Source: Brasenia schreberi (taxonomy: Eukaryota > Streptophyta > Magnoliopsida > Nymphaeales > Cabombaceae). From it: 64,000 nucleotides of DNA. The stretch is from positions 5,543,501-5,607,500 of the forward strand of contig JAYKKT010000041.1 of assembly GCA_036023115.1 (NCBI GenBank), read 5' to 3'. Under the pieces are notes generated by a model, which had not been told where the DNA came from, ran no database searches, and worked only from the letters and a program-made list of their open reading frames with translations. Each line of letters starts with the position of its first letter. The first letter of the stretch is position 1. A program made the translations under genes and the position numbers. Positions 21,007 to 33,267 of the stretch are shown here, piece after piece.

Positions 21007-23130
21007 GAATGTGTATAACAAGGGATTACTATGCACTCTGGCGGAATTGCTAGTATAAATTAGGTTTATGTAAAATATAATCTGCTTGTAATTAAGATTT
21101 TGTTTTTTTCCTGTAAAATAAAAGCTCTCTTTTCGGGTAAATATGATTTTAAAGTAGTGTCCATTTTGACGTCGTGAAACTTTAAACAAAAGAATGAGTT
21201 ATTGGTCGTGGTTTTGTGACCGAATTCTGGACATTTTATTTAAGAGAGAGATATGTATCTTGGTGCTTCGAGTTCTGAGCAAATTTTATGTAGGGTTTGG
21301 TGAGTATAGGCGTGATTTGATTGCTTGTCTGGGTTGTTTCTTTTATCTTGGCGTTAGACGTAACATGACGTGCATCCAAGCGGCTGCACTTGGCAAATTC
21401 TGGACAACACAAAGTCGACGGTGAATGTTCAGCGACCATTAATGAAGGTAGGTCTTCTTTTGCCTGCAAACTTTAAATAAAGAGGAAAACCGGACGGAAC
21501 CGAAAGCCTTGGGCCGCTGGTGTTTGAGCATCAAGCATCCGTACGGTTCTGGCGATAACGAAAGAAAAAAAGAGAATGCAAATCCGTCCCTCCATCTGTC
21601 GTCTTGATATCGACGACGGAGGAAGATGGCTCACTTAATCAAGAAACTTAGTGGGTGACAGGTCGTGGGCATGTCGTGGCACGTCCCTCTGCCTCCTCCG
21701 TCAGTTTTGACTCCATGATTCCATTTTTGTTGTTTCGTGAGTACAGGCCTGACATTTTTTCCAGCACTAATATAATGTATATGATCCTTTTCCTCTCTCT
21801 CTCTCTCCAAGTGCCGTCCCATATCGTTACTGTGAATTTTCGAGAGATAAGTTCTTGATTTGCGCATAAGCTGAATTATAAAGCAAAAAAAGAAAACTTA
21901 CTACTACTTTTAGACACGTATACACGCACATACGTATATGTATCCCGTGCAAGGGTGTTTGTATTTTCCAAGAGTTGTTTGCTTTGACGTGTTCAATTAA
22001 ATTATTATAGACGGTATTGGAACTGGTTCTTTTGAATGGTATAGCAATTAAATGAGTCGTGAACAGATTGATTATCAGAGTTTCCATCTTTAATCTTAAT
22101 TTACAACTGTTCAACATCAATTATCTTTAAGTCTTTTTTGTTGCCGTTTAAAATTACATTATAAGGTAGAGAAGAATGCTATAAGATAAAGGGTGTGCTA
22201 GAGTGAGAAAATGATAATGGATAAGGTATGAGAAAGGGTTTCTGTTCGATTAAGCGTATTTAGTTGTTGATGGTATTTGCGCACTCAATATGTTTAAGAA
22301 GATGAAAAGATTATGTTACGTCTATTCTTAAGGAAAGTAAAAGAAGAAATAAAGAAGAATGATATTATTGAAGAAAGAAAGAAGGATGATATTATTGATT
22401 GTTCATTCCTTGATTATACAGGCTTATTTATACTTTTACAAAAATGTCAAAATAAGGTGTCAAGATTTTTCATCATGATTTTCATCATGGGATCGGTTGA
22501 CATATCCTAATTCATAAGATCAACTCAGGTAAATAAGCTTGTTTTCGCTCATAATCCTTCTTGATTACGAGCTACCAGTCCTTTCAATTTCAAAACTCTC
22601 TACCTATCATGTATCTTCATACATTTTCTATTGTGAATACATGCCCCTTATGACTCTATCCACAATCATCAAGGGTATGAGTCATATCCATAGTAGATCA
22701 ATGTAAGAAAATTTGATAATTTGTTTCATAGATGATTCTTTAGATTATGTTCATTTGCTATTATGATCTACAAATACAATAGCTTCACTCTTAATTCTCT
22801 TACTCACCTGAAACTCGAGCAACCAATTATATAATTTCTTATCTGTCTATAGTCATAGCTTCTCCCTCGGATGTTCTTCTTCTAACCACTGAATCAACTG
22901 ACTTTGACTTCCATGTCGAAGAATTGCCTTTGAATCAAAATGAATTCATGATGTCATGATATCCAAACTTTCTATGTCCCTTACTTACAACTAATCAATT
23001 GTATGTTAATTGGATAAATAAAGTTTGGGATCAGAAACTTTATGACCACATTATGTTATCCTGCATAGTCATACAATTTGATGATAACTTCATCCACTCT
23101 TTCTTATCTTTCTTGATCTCTCGAAATAAA
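21005..23130. other. Spacer
   Basis: Open frames of up to about 97 codons on both strands resemble nothing known to me. AGGCTTATTTATAC near 22421 resembles an LTR TATA region, without other support. Confidence 0.35.
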
Positions 23131-23139
23131 TGATTTCAA

Positions 23140-23925
23140 TTCTCTTTTAGATTGAGGTTTCTACCATTTTGGATGTTCAAGCGATCATAGGTTTTTCAAT
23201 CAAAGGTGTTGATCTTATCTCTTTAACAGATCGAAATTTCATGCCCCAAAACTCTTTTTGGATGATTTTATTCATCATCACTATGGTGTTGGACCGATGA
23301 TGGATGATGAACATCATACATTCTTGTTATTATACATGATACATTTTTGCTATTATATCTAGCATCAAATTGTCATTAACTTCTTTATTTTTGGTCTATT
23401 GTTCGGTCAATTATACTCTTAAAGTTTTTTGGAATGAGAAACTTACCCATCTTATAGGGTTTATTATGGGTTTTTTCAATTTTGGATTCATTTATACTTC
23501 CTCAAGTTTAGGTTTTCACACCTTTTCACCAATGCATTATTGTATATACACAAGAACCTTGCTTAAGTCTTTTTCCTTTGATCTCATTTTTACCACTAAA
23601 GATTATTACTCGATTGTAGTTCGTAACCTGTACCGAGATATATTTCTTTTCATCATACCTCCATGCTCCTGATTCTAGCTCATGTGTCACATTTAAAGAG
23701 GACTTTATGCAGTTGAATTATCAAGAAACTTTTCTTCTGAATTCTTATTTTGTGGTGCTTTTCGGTCAGATTTAATCCAATTATCTCTTAGCCATACTAC
23801 CTACACTACCTGGTCCACTAGTTAGGTTTCTATCAAGATCCATCAGCTATCATGGAGTTCTTGTGAAGAACTTGTCTACGTACATCCCGACTTGTATCCT
23901 TACCCTGATGAGACTCTAGAATTTT
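23140..23925 (+). pseudogene. Second PMD-like ('aminotransferase-like') domain relic, tentative
   Basis: Plus-strand pieces: STILDVQAIIGFSIKGVDL near 23158 (compare the L-x-D-V-x-x-I-x-G-L block), DDEHHTFLLLYMIHF near 23297 in another frame, a 100-codon open piece at 23370-23672 containing FFNFGFIYTSSSLGFHTFSP, and VHPDLYPDETLEFF near 23880. The order fits PMD domains found in plant gypsy- and MULE-linked elements, but individual matches are weak and frames change. An unrelated degenerate retroelement is the alternative. Confidence 0.4.
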
Positions 23926-25440
23926 TTTAGTGAATAATTATCCATATGGAGATGACTAAAACCTCGATTGATGATTACCGATCAATATTCATTGACTATG
24001 TGATAGACGTGGATATTGATAATAATATTAAATCCCATCATAGGCGTCCATCGGGACTCCTTATGGAGGACCTTCTTATTCGTCAACTTCATCTTCTTCA
24101 TGAAAAAAGGAATGCATTCCTTCTACTAGAATTACTATACGTAAGACTCGACCTAGAGTAATGAATCAATTATCAGAGTGCATCTTAATTGAGATTTGAT
24201 TGATGACTTTCTAGGTTTCACATATGCAACTGGAAGTGAGGGACTTACATGCTCTCCTGAACCATGTAATAACCCGCCTTCGAAGCATTTCAAAAAAAAA
24301 GTCACGGATTCTATTGCGTTCTTTATGAATAAAATTTCACATCTACATTTATCATTTTGTATGAGTCTTTTTTTATCACCTTGTGGGAGATCATAACTTT
24401 CATGTTCAAGCCACTTGGTACCACACCCTTCTCTCACATTCTATTATGAATGTGTCAATCGTAGTTTGTACATTACACAAACTCTTTGAGGAAACATAAA
24501 CCTCCTAGTCACGAAAGGTTAATTAAAGAGCCTTTTTATGTCATCGTTAAAATTTGTGAACATTCGATGTCAATCAGTCGAAGCTTAGCTTGCTTCTATT
24601 GGTGAACGTTAAGGTTGTATATGCTCTTTCTCTCACAAAGTCATTGATGTTGGGGAGGTCAATCACGATTCAACTATCCAAATGATGAAAGTTTTCTCAC
24701 GTATAATAAACCACGAAAATATAAACTTGATCTTTCAAGTTGAGATTTCATCCCTGGAGGAGCAACTCGAGTTCTTTTATCAGTATTGTCAAGAATTTCA
24801 AACCGAAGCTTCTCGAGAGCTCGCCTGAGAATCACAGGAGTTGCAAACTTTTCTTTCCAATGATGCTCCTGAGAGAGAAGCTTGATCTGATATTCCTAGT
24901 AATAATAGTTTTGAGGAACTGTGAAAAATTTGAGGATAGTTCTATAATGAATGTTGGCTAGATCACGTAAGCTACACATGAGAGTTGAGGATATCATAAT
25001 GACAATCTTATGATCATTTAATGATTGATATAAACGTTCAATCTTTTTTACATGTGTAATTTATTCTTTTACTTTCTTTCCTTTTTTTCATTTCTCCAAA
25101 TAATCCATCGGGGTTGATAAAATGTTATTTAATGCTATACATCATCCCATCACCTCATTAAGCCCATCTTTATCTCGAATTTTGAACCAAATAACCACAT
25201 GAGGTAGTACAATTTAACATTGATAAGATATAACTTCCTTCCATTATAAAATATGATCAAGGTCCTACTCCCTTGCATCTTTCTTTTCAAAAAATTATTA
25301 TCCTTACTTCTGCTTTTTAATGAAAAATATGTTGACTCTCTTCTCCTATGGATGTTAGAGAGAGTGCTACAGTTAATCCAATGCAAATTTATGTAACCAA
25401 TCTACACTATGACAAAATGAGAGATGAGCAAATGACTAAG
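23926..25440. other. Spacer, possible element 3' region
   Basis: Short open frames only. TGTAATAACCCGCC near 24264 resembles the first bases of some plant gypsy LTRs, but no partner copy is present in the window. Confidence 0.3.
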
Positions 25441-25445
25441 AAAAA

Positions 25446-26160
25446 TGTGATACCTCGAATTTCCTAATATAACCACACTATAAAGCTTAACAGGGAATCA
25501 AATAATGAATGTAATTAAGTTAGGGTAATAAAACCCGAAGATCCACGTCGCCTAAAGAATCGACAATAAGATTTGAAGATCCGCACGCCCATAAGAATTG
25601 ATGTTGGACGATTCTTTTATATTGATAAAACACCATCACACTACACACCGAAAATCAGAATAGAGAGAAAGAGAGGAGAAAAAGGCTCTTTTATTAGGAA
25701 TTGAGGGAATCAAAGCCTTTGAGGGATGATCAAATACAAGGGGATAAAGGCCCTATTTATAGTTTTCTTTTGACAGCCTATGATGATATATATAGATACA
25801 AATGGAATAAGAAAAGATTACAAAAACCCAACGAGATTTTGGCTGGTGAAATCCAAGTGACTCTGAGTAGGTTGAACTTTATCCTTGAATTTTTCCAGCA
25901 CAAAGCGAGTCTTCATTTGGTCTCCCAGCTGAACCGGGTGCACATTTCAATGAACCGTCTTTGATCAATTCCAAGCGTTGCATGTCGATTTTGTGGATTG
26001 TCCATCCTGCTGAACCTTGAATCAGAATTGCTTAACCAAGGTGGATCATGCAAACCTTGAGTCTTGAACCAAGTGGGTCGACCCAAATGGGTGTGGGTAA
26101 ACAGGTTACCTATGGCCCTGAGGTATACACGGCTCAAGGTTCAAGCTCCTTTTAGATCTG
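25446..26160. other. Possible isolated LTR remnant
   Basis: TGTGATACCTCGAATTTCC near 25448 looks like a gypsy-type LTR start on the plus strand, while CTATTTATAG near 25752 reads as TATAAATAG on the minus strand. The two hints disagree on orientation, and neither a primer site nor a second LTR is seen. Reported only as a hint. Confidence 0.25.
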
Positions 26161-26243
26161 GGTTTTGGTCAAATGTGAACCAACTGAGTTCGATTATCGA
26201 TCAAAAGAATTAGCCAAGATGAAATGTGCGCTAGTTAAGGGTC

Positions 26244-26333
26244 GGCTGAACCTCCTAAGTGAGTCCATTAAGGTCCCAAACGTAGATAGGTTGAACCTTC
26301 TAAGTGAGTCCATTAAGGTCCCAAATGCAAACA
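26244..26333. repeat. 45-bp tandem duplication
   Basis: Two units (26244-26288 and 26289-26333) share GAACC[TC]... and CTAAGTGAGTCCATTAAGG, with only a few mismatches. Confidence 0.9.
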
Positions 26334-26361
26334 AACTATTCATTCACATAATCAGATGAAG

Positions 26362-26366
<5 letters not shown>

Positions 26367-26392
<26 letters not shown>
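26367..26392. repeat. GT microsatellite
   Basis: About 13 GT units. Confidence 0.95.
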
Positions 26393-26980
26393 ACATTCAC
26401 TACTTAAATGTTATATATACCTAGTAACCCAAAATGCACTAAGACAATGGTGAAAGCCAATACCTTACATCTTCTAGTATCATAACACAAAACAAACATG
26501 AGGTGCAACGAGGCAAAATCAAGAAGAAATAACTCTCAGGCTATATGATTCAACGACCTGATGAGGTTAACAGGACTCATGTTCTTGCTAACATAGGCTA
26601 CAAGCCGGGATGACAATCTTCATTCTTTATTACATAATGTACCGTGAAGATACTTGTATAGCATAACCGCGGAAGACTATTAATTTCTGTGCAAGCTCCT
26701 TTAGGATCTCCTTATATGGATCAGCGAACCTGGTCCAAATGCAACATGGATCCATAAAGTTCGACTCTGCAAAATAATCCAAACTGGATTTAGAGCAACA
26801 GCACCGACTCAGAATCCTAAAAAAATCCGAGCTCTGGACCGGCCCTTTTGGATATCCTAGGCTAGATCTGGCTTTCACTATTTTCCTTTTTCATTTTGGC
26901 TGAATATCTAATATTTTACAACTTTCGGGTTTTCTCCATGAAATTAAGCAATTTATTTGAATTTTGTTTCTCAAAGGAAA

Positions 26981-27189
26981 GTCCGCCCATGTAAGGGATC
27001 ACTCTTGTATGGTCGGTCCCAAGTTCAGATAAAGAAGGAGGGTTGCATTAGGTTTCCAACAGACTGCATAAAACTATCAGATTTATCTACTATGGATTCT
27101 ATAAATTATGATAGGGCTACGTGGAAACAAAGAATCTATGTAGCCAACCCCATCTAGTATGGAAAAGTCTTAGTTGTTATTGTTGTTTG
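26981..27189 (+). mobile_element. Short SINE-like element carrying both ends of the RTE LINE (Au-SINE-like)
   Basis: The element is about 209 bp. The head CGCCCATGTAAGGGATCAC... and the following 120 bases match the 5' end of the LINE at 6639-9912, including its ATGGATT start region. At about 27108 it jumps directly to the LINE 3' terminus (GATAGGGCTACGTGGAAAC ... CCAACCCCATCTAGTATGG) and a TTG-rich tail. It is bracketed by an imperfect 18-bp duplication (TTTGTTTCTSAAASGAAA; 26963-26980 and 27190-27207, 16 of 18 identical), so it moved as a unit. GGTCCCAAG... near 27017 resembles a Pol III B box. It looks like the plant Au SINE as I remember it, which also ends in an RTE-like tail; an internally deleted LINE is the alternative. 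Confidence 0.7.
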
Positions 27190-27272
27190 TTTGTTTCTGA
27201 AACGAAAATTTAAATGTTTACATATACATCTACTATAAAGGTTGCAACAGAGAATTCAAGAGTAATCAGGGT

Positions 27273-27787
27273 CTATTTTTCGACTTTTGTTGGAAGATGC
27301 TCTAGTGAAGCCTTCTCAATCTCACTGTATATAATTCTTTGTCCCTGGTAGGGGTCAGCCTGACCATATATTGGTAATCCAAATATATATATTAAAAGAT
27401 GTCCTCAGAAGTGCTAGAAGAAAATGACAAAATACGATCGTATTTTTTGAAGCTAAATGGCAACTAAACACAAGATCAGTCAAAGATATGGTTATTCCTA
27501 TACAACCCGGGCCTGATAAGTATCTGGTTCAGGATAGAGAAAGTCTCGACCCAACTTTGGACTGGGCCACTCTTACGCAAAACTGACCCATGAACCAGTG
27601 CTCTTAGTCTTTTACAGAAAAAGCCAAATTCTTACCTCTTTGGCCCAGTTAGTTCTGTAAGTCATCAAAAATAGCACTAGTGTCTGCAGTAAGGTTCCAC
27701 CAAGCATTCCATACCATATTCCCTGAAATACCAATACCAACAAAGCCTCAACAACTTCAATCTTGCGAAAGTGTTCACGCACACGGA

Positions 27788-27881
<94 letters not shown>

Positions 27882-28001
27882 CCACAACACCATAATCGAA
27901 TATGTATCCCAATAATAAGCCCAACGGAATGCCAACAATATAATAGCATCCGACGTTAACATAAGCGACAGCAGCTTGCCAACCTGCTCCAATCGCCACA
28001 C
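27273..28001 (-). CDS. MATE-family efflux transporter (DTX/DETOXIFICATION type), 3'-terminal exons (partial)
   Basis: Minus-strand exon 28001-27883 encodes [20 protein letters not shown], then [19 protein letters not shown]. Exon 27722-27636 encodes [18 protein letters not shown], then [11 protein letters not shown]. Both have AG acceptors and GT donors and join in phase. They form the characteristic late transmembrane part of plant MATE (H+-coupled multidrug/toxin extrusion) proteins: G-x-G-W-Q-x-x-x-A-Y-V-N-x-x-x-Y-Y and G-I-W-x-G-M-x-x-G-T-x-x-Q-T. A possible last exon (27320-27273, [15 protein letters not shown] and stop) keeps the phase and follows an AG, but is less certain. No upstream exons are recognisable to the right, so the gene is either very long or broken. 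Substrate unknown. Confidence 0.8.
27786..27878. repeat. Compound GT/GA microsatellite inside a MATE intron
   Basis: A GT run of about 45 bases then a GA run of about 47 bases fills most of the 160-base intron 27723-27882. It begins four bases from the minus-strand splice donor (GTAAT then CT repeats). Confidence 0.95.
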
Positions 28002-28049
28002 CTGTTAAAAGAAGGAAAAGGAGAATATTAGATAAATTGCACACATTTA

Positions 28050-29560
28050 TCGTTTAAAATTTTTGCCTCAAGGATAACAAAAAGAATACTTTGGGTATGA
28101 TGCAGGCAAAGAGACATATTCGTAGTGAACATGGAATCGAAGATGCCCTTGTACTCTCTGCACTGGTTTCGTAGTGGCTCGGTAGAAAATTTTCTTTCAT
28201 TTTCTCTCCTTTGAAATAGATTGTTAGGTAAGGATGTCAACTTGGTGAAAATATGTTCCTTTCCCTAGCTTCTTTCTTCGTTAATTTTCTTAATTTGAAA
28301 TGAAGATTTTAGCCAAAGACGCACTTTAGATGATACTTGCTAGAAAGATCCATATCCACTTACATATTGACTGCCATGACCCAATTCAAGATCAAATCCA
28401 AGTTTGCTTGAAGAACTAGATCCATATCCAAAGAAATGAAGACTCAAACCGAATCCAATTTGGAAATTTAGATTTTCATCACGTTAGTAGATTGATACAA
28501 ATCCTAATCATCATATTAAATGATCCCATTCACTTTGACTCTTTATTTAACATTTGCAAAATATGAAGACAGTTGAGAATTCTAGCTGCAGAAGGACTCT
28601 GCAAGCCGATTGAATATATGAATATCAAAGCTGAAACCCAGCAAAGAAGGTAAAAACCAGTTGCTTAAAAGATAAGCAGATGGAGTTCCGTAATCTTGAG
28701 GGTTCATTGACTTCAAATGTAAAGAAGATCCAACTAGTTCCCTTCTCATCTCTCTCTCTCTTGAAATCTATTTTCTCCTCTCTTAATCTCCATGTCTCTC
28801 TATTCAACGCAGCTGAGCTCAGTCGCTTCATTTGAAAACCCTCAACAACATCGAGTTGCAGACCAACCTTCCAATCCCATTGCTATAGCTGAACCAAACT
28901 ACTGCCTAGTAGCCGAACTTCTTCCACATCCAACATAGCCACATTCGCCACCACCACAGAAACCAAGGCCAGAACCACCGCTTGGCTCTTGTAAGCCTAG
29001 CTGCGCCACCATAACCACTCTGCCAACCTGCCCAGCCTTAACGTCCAGCCTCGCCTGCAACCACCACCTGCTTCAGCTCCATTGCCCTCCTATTGGCCGA
29101 CTCGGGAGGAAATCTGCACCTTTTCACCACCCAACCTTTGTGCTCAACCTCAAACATCCTCGACCTTTACCCAACTCTGACAACCTCGGCCCTTGCGACC
29201 ACCAGTCACAACCATCAACTAGCTGTCATCACTTGTCGAAATCCTTGCCGGATACCAAACCAGCTAGACCAAACCACTCCAATCTCCGCTCCTCTTTCAC
29301 CCTCTCTAAACATCTATTCACCAGCCCAAGGTTGTCACCATCCTCTTCCGCCACCTCCTCCATCAATCGGCCGCTCTCCATCTGCGATTTCCCGCAGCTC
29401 CCTTATTGCTTGCTGAAACACCATCAGTTTCCCCTCATGATCGTGAATCAAAAGCCCTTTCCCCATGTGACATGAATGCAAGTTGGTATGTGAGGCTTGA
29501 AGACAAAGAAAGACATGGAAAAAATAGGGTTACCTGTCCAAGTGATAAGGTTGTGAGACA
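28050..29560. other. Spacer with pyrimidine-rich, Pro/Thr-codon-rich stretch
   Basis: From about 28740 to 29470 the plus strand is rich in CT runs and CCA/CCT codons and has open frames of 107 and 111 codons in two registers. The composition rather than any domain makes them open. It could be the leader of an LTR element or a former 5' UTR; no family recognised. Confidence 0.35.
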
Positions 29561-29565
29561 AGGAG

Positions 29566-29786
29566 TACGACTAAATGGTGGAATTCAAAAATAAAAAGAA
29601 AATATATTTAAACATTGAAGCTTTTTTAGAAGTTGCTTGAAATTATGTAAGTATACGTTTTTAAGATAACACTATAGCTAATTAAATTAGAAAAATAGTA
29701 AAAGATGTGTTATATGAATCTAAAATAAGTGTAACAACACAAAAAGAAGCTTGGTAGTGAAAAGATGTAATGTAAGACAAACACAA
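29566..29786 (+). mobile_element. RTE LINE fragment 3 (linker region, sense)
   Basis: CGACTAAATGGTGGAA... onward matches the linker of the LINE (RTKWWNLKSEKEDIFK), and ACACAAAAAGAAGCTTGGT matches the AQKEVWW segment. Badly decayed. It abuts an opposite-strand LINE piece at 29790. Confidence 0.65.
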
Positions 29787-29789
29787 ACT

Positions 29790-30577
29790 ATATCCTAATG
29801 CCTCTTAACGCACGTATCCATTTAAGTCTCTTCCTAAACAAATCATCTCTTTTTATAATTTTTTTTGAATTACATTATCTAGCTCCTCTCCAAAACCCTT
29901 CTTTATACTATCATTTAAATATGGGAAGAGTTAGATAAGGTAATTCAAAACGAATCTCCTTTAACATTGTCGGTCAATTGCATGTCTACTAAATTGTCTA
30001 CTAAACTATCATTGTATGTCTACTAAGCTATCCTTTAAAATTTTACTTATAATAATACTAAATCTATTTTGAGCCTTTTTCATTCTTGAGTATCATAATT
30101 TAAAATATGTATTCTTAATCTCCTTTACTTTTTCTAACTTACTTTGTCTCTTGTAAACATAAAATGTGAATCTTTCTCCAAATCATAGTATTTACCACCT
30201 TCATTAATTTGTCAGTCAATGTTTTAATATTCTAAGTACCAATACGAATCTTATTATCTTCAACTAGCTTCCTTATCCCCCGCATCTATCCAATTTGAAA
30301 ATGGAGAGACCTTTATTGTAATTTGTTCACTATATTCGGGTGATAATGTAGCGGGACTAACTTCTTTACCGACACTCTTACATGACGTGAGAACCCTCTG
30401 CATTCGAACTTTACATTATATCACTACGAGAGAATGTCAAAACGCAATGCTCATAACTTGTAAAAGCCATAGTATATAAGTTCGACAGTTTTATGTTGGT
30501 TGTCAGAAGATTAACGCAACCCTCGTCCTTTATGTGGGTTTAGGACCGATCATGCAAGGGTGATCCCTTACATGGGT
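29790..30577 (-). mobile_element. RTE LINE fragment 4 (5' end and endonuclease, antisense to window)
   Basis: Starts at ATATCCTAATGCC, the GHVGKEALGY region of the endonuclease, and runs leftward-to-rightward through the whole endonuclease to the LINE 5' end (ATGCAAGGGTGATCCCTTAC at about 30550-30569). Several deletions and many stops. It lies head-on against fragment 3. Confidence 0.85.
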
Positions 30578-30705
30578 GAAGTTTTTGGAGTGTATATGCA
30601 TCAAAGCAAAATCTCTCATGGAAATCTTATTCTCCACTATCACAAATATTACAACATGAGCAACAAACTATGTTCGTCACGAGTATGGTAGCTGATCAAC
30701 ACACA

Positions 30706-30759
30706 TCGTTCCGCAATCTCGAGTGTAGGAATTCGTTCCGCAATCTCGAGTGTAGGAAT
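30706..30759. repeat. Perfect 27-bp tandem duplication
   Basis: Units 30706-30732 and 30733-30759 are identical (TCGTTCCGCAATCTCGAG...). Confidence 0.95.
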
Positions 30760-31510
30760 AAGTTTATTTCAGGATTTTAAATTTGAGCTCTCACGACTTG
30801 GCATCACAACATGGGGTGAAGAATCATGGGTAGTTGAAGAAAACACGGGCTGAATAATCACAATTTACATTGTCTCAAGTAAGTAACAACTGGAGTGAAG
30901 CCTTGGCAGCTTCGAATAACTGATAGAAAAAATCATTATTACTATTAAGGGAAGAGAAAACACCTCCGAAGATTAAAGCATGCTTTACGCTATGTTTATT
31001 CAAATTTTCAATATATTCAACTTAAAAATTAAAGCTAGTGTCTGAATCAAGCAGTATTGAAGTTGTTGCGATGTAGAAGCGAATAATGAACTCTTATTTT
31101 GCACTAAAGAGGATTATTCTGACATAGCTTCAGCACCTCTTAAATTTAGGATAAGTAAAAGTTAAGCAGAATATAATTGATAACTTTATTAATATATAAA
31201 GTCAGATGTTATGCGAGGGTCCAGAAAGAAAAGACAATTTAAAACAAAACCTGTATACTTTATCTATCATTTCTCAGTAAGGAGCATTAGCGAACAGGCT
31301 AGTAATAAATAATAGGTTGTCTACTTTCAAGTTTCTTTGTATATTTTCACGAAAGTAGCCGATTTCAAGTGTATATTTCCTTATCAGTTCACTCTTTTGT
31401 AGGATTTATTCTGAAGCCACAAAGCATGCGTACATTATCCAAATATCTTGCACAAATAATGCTAAATGATGAATTCTAGATAGTGCTTGTAATTTTTCAG
31501 TTCTATATTG
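30760..31510. other. Spacer
   Basis: Nothing recognised between two LINE pieces. Confidence 0.4.
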
Positions 31511-31514
31511 TGCT

Positions 31515-31890
31515 ACATGGATTCTTTGTCTCTATAAAGCTTGGTCTTGTGCCATGCTAATGTTACCTCAATAAAAATTAGATCATTCTTTATTATTTCT
31601 TTTTAAAACTTTTGTTGTCTTCTTTTTTCTTTTCTAAAATTTTCACTATCAAGTTTCTCGTACTTTTTCATGAGACCTTTCTTTGGATGCCTTTATGAAA
31701 AGTATCTTAAATGATTTCCCTTTATTTTATTATCTATTGGTATCACTCCCAATTTGTTTGTGATAACCCCAATACAAACATTGTTTTCTTTTGCTTCATT
31801 TATGTCGTGAACATCATTTGTATAATGGGTCTAATTGCTACTCATAATATTTATCTTTCAACTTTAATGGCATGTTTTATCTTATAGCAT
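31515..31890 (-). mobile_element. RTE LINE fragment 5 (3' part without tail)
   Basis: Matches the LINE from CTACATGGATTCTTTG (compare 6685) through the KRGRG and thumb regions to about the [12 protein letters not shown] segment. It lacks the last 40 bases and the TTG tail. Degenerate. Confidence 0.8.
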
Positions 31891-33267
31891 ACTTGGTGCA
31901 CCAATGATTATCATAGTACCAAACCTTTCCAATCGTGATTATATAAGCATAAATTTGCACCAATGATTTTCATTATCTCACATGCAAGTGGTCTCATGAG
32001 ATTTTTAATAAGTCAAGTAACCAAACAAGTCAAATCAACACAATATGAACTAACAAATGGTCCTTCAAAAATCACATTCAAAATTTTTTTAAATACAATC
32101 AATTTGAGGAACCTCAAGGCTCAAAACATAGTGATTTCTTAAAAAACTAGGTAATTATTCAATGAACATGCTTCAAGAAATCATAAGGAACCATATTTGC
32201 ACCAAAACAAATTAGAATTTCTCGTAGAAAGGAGAGATAAATCAATAAACTGTCCTTAAGCCAAAAATAGATCGCACAACAAGACACATGAAACAAGTTC
32301 TTATAACAACCATGAACTAAAAATTCTAAGGGACAACAGGACTATCAAGATTCATAGCAAAAGAAATACCATTAAGTTTTTATTTTTCTGTATTAGAACT
32401 ATAGATGTCATGTAAGGTTTTTCGGTAAAGCAAACAAATGCAACTCTCCAAACAATCAAAAGAAAGTAAATTTCTACAAAAAATAAAAGTATGGGTAACT
32501 GAACTACTCTCCATGGACCAACAAAACGAGAAGATGGAATTTGAGAAACAACGCAATGCAAATGAGCTAATCTATTGTCTTCTTCAAAAAGAATTGATGA
32601 TTATAGCTCAAAACATTTTTAACAAAAGAAAAGTACAACCATAAAACATATATTACTTAGATCAAGCAACTTAACAATTACTAGAAATTTTATGCTGATC
32701 AATAACTAAAAAGAATGATACTATACAACTTTTGAAAAACTAGAATGTCAAACACACTAGCCTAACTCATGTCTTTTTCAGAAATATGGTGATCTTTAAA
32801 ACTTAATTATCTAATTGAAAGCACACAACATGTCTCAAAGCATCTAAGACGTTCAACAAAAAAAAACTAAGTTTTTAAATGTTTCAAACATATCAAGCAT
32901 GGCCAAAATTTTATTTTAGTCAAGAATAATTCATTAAAATCACAAGATCAAGTTCAAAAATATAATAAGTATATATACCAAAAACTATAATCATATATTA
33001 CTAAGAAAAATTATAATTGACATTTTCATAACGAACACATCCAAACATAATGTCATACTAGTAAGATTAAAGAGAAGACTAAATTTATAAGAAATTCTAA
33101 AATTTCCATTAAGACAACATAATCAATTAAGAACTTCATTCTTTTCTTTCAATTTTCAAAACAAACACATTTTCTAAAGTTACCTTGAACTTTGCAATGT
33201 CAAAAACCAAGTTGTAGATTTCTCCAAGTTGGCATGCTTCCTAATGTACTCGATTTTTTTAAAACGA
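31891..33267. other. AT-rich spacer, possibly inside an LTR element
   Basis: This would be the internal region just downstream (minus strand) of the primer site at 33268, but I see no gag or pol motif. Confidence 0.35.

Noticed and set aside
28740..29475. Pro/Ser/Thr-rich open frames in two registers
   Set aside because: Low-complexity composition keeps several registers open; no signal peptide, hydroxyproline repeat pattern or homologue I could name.
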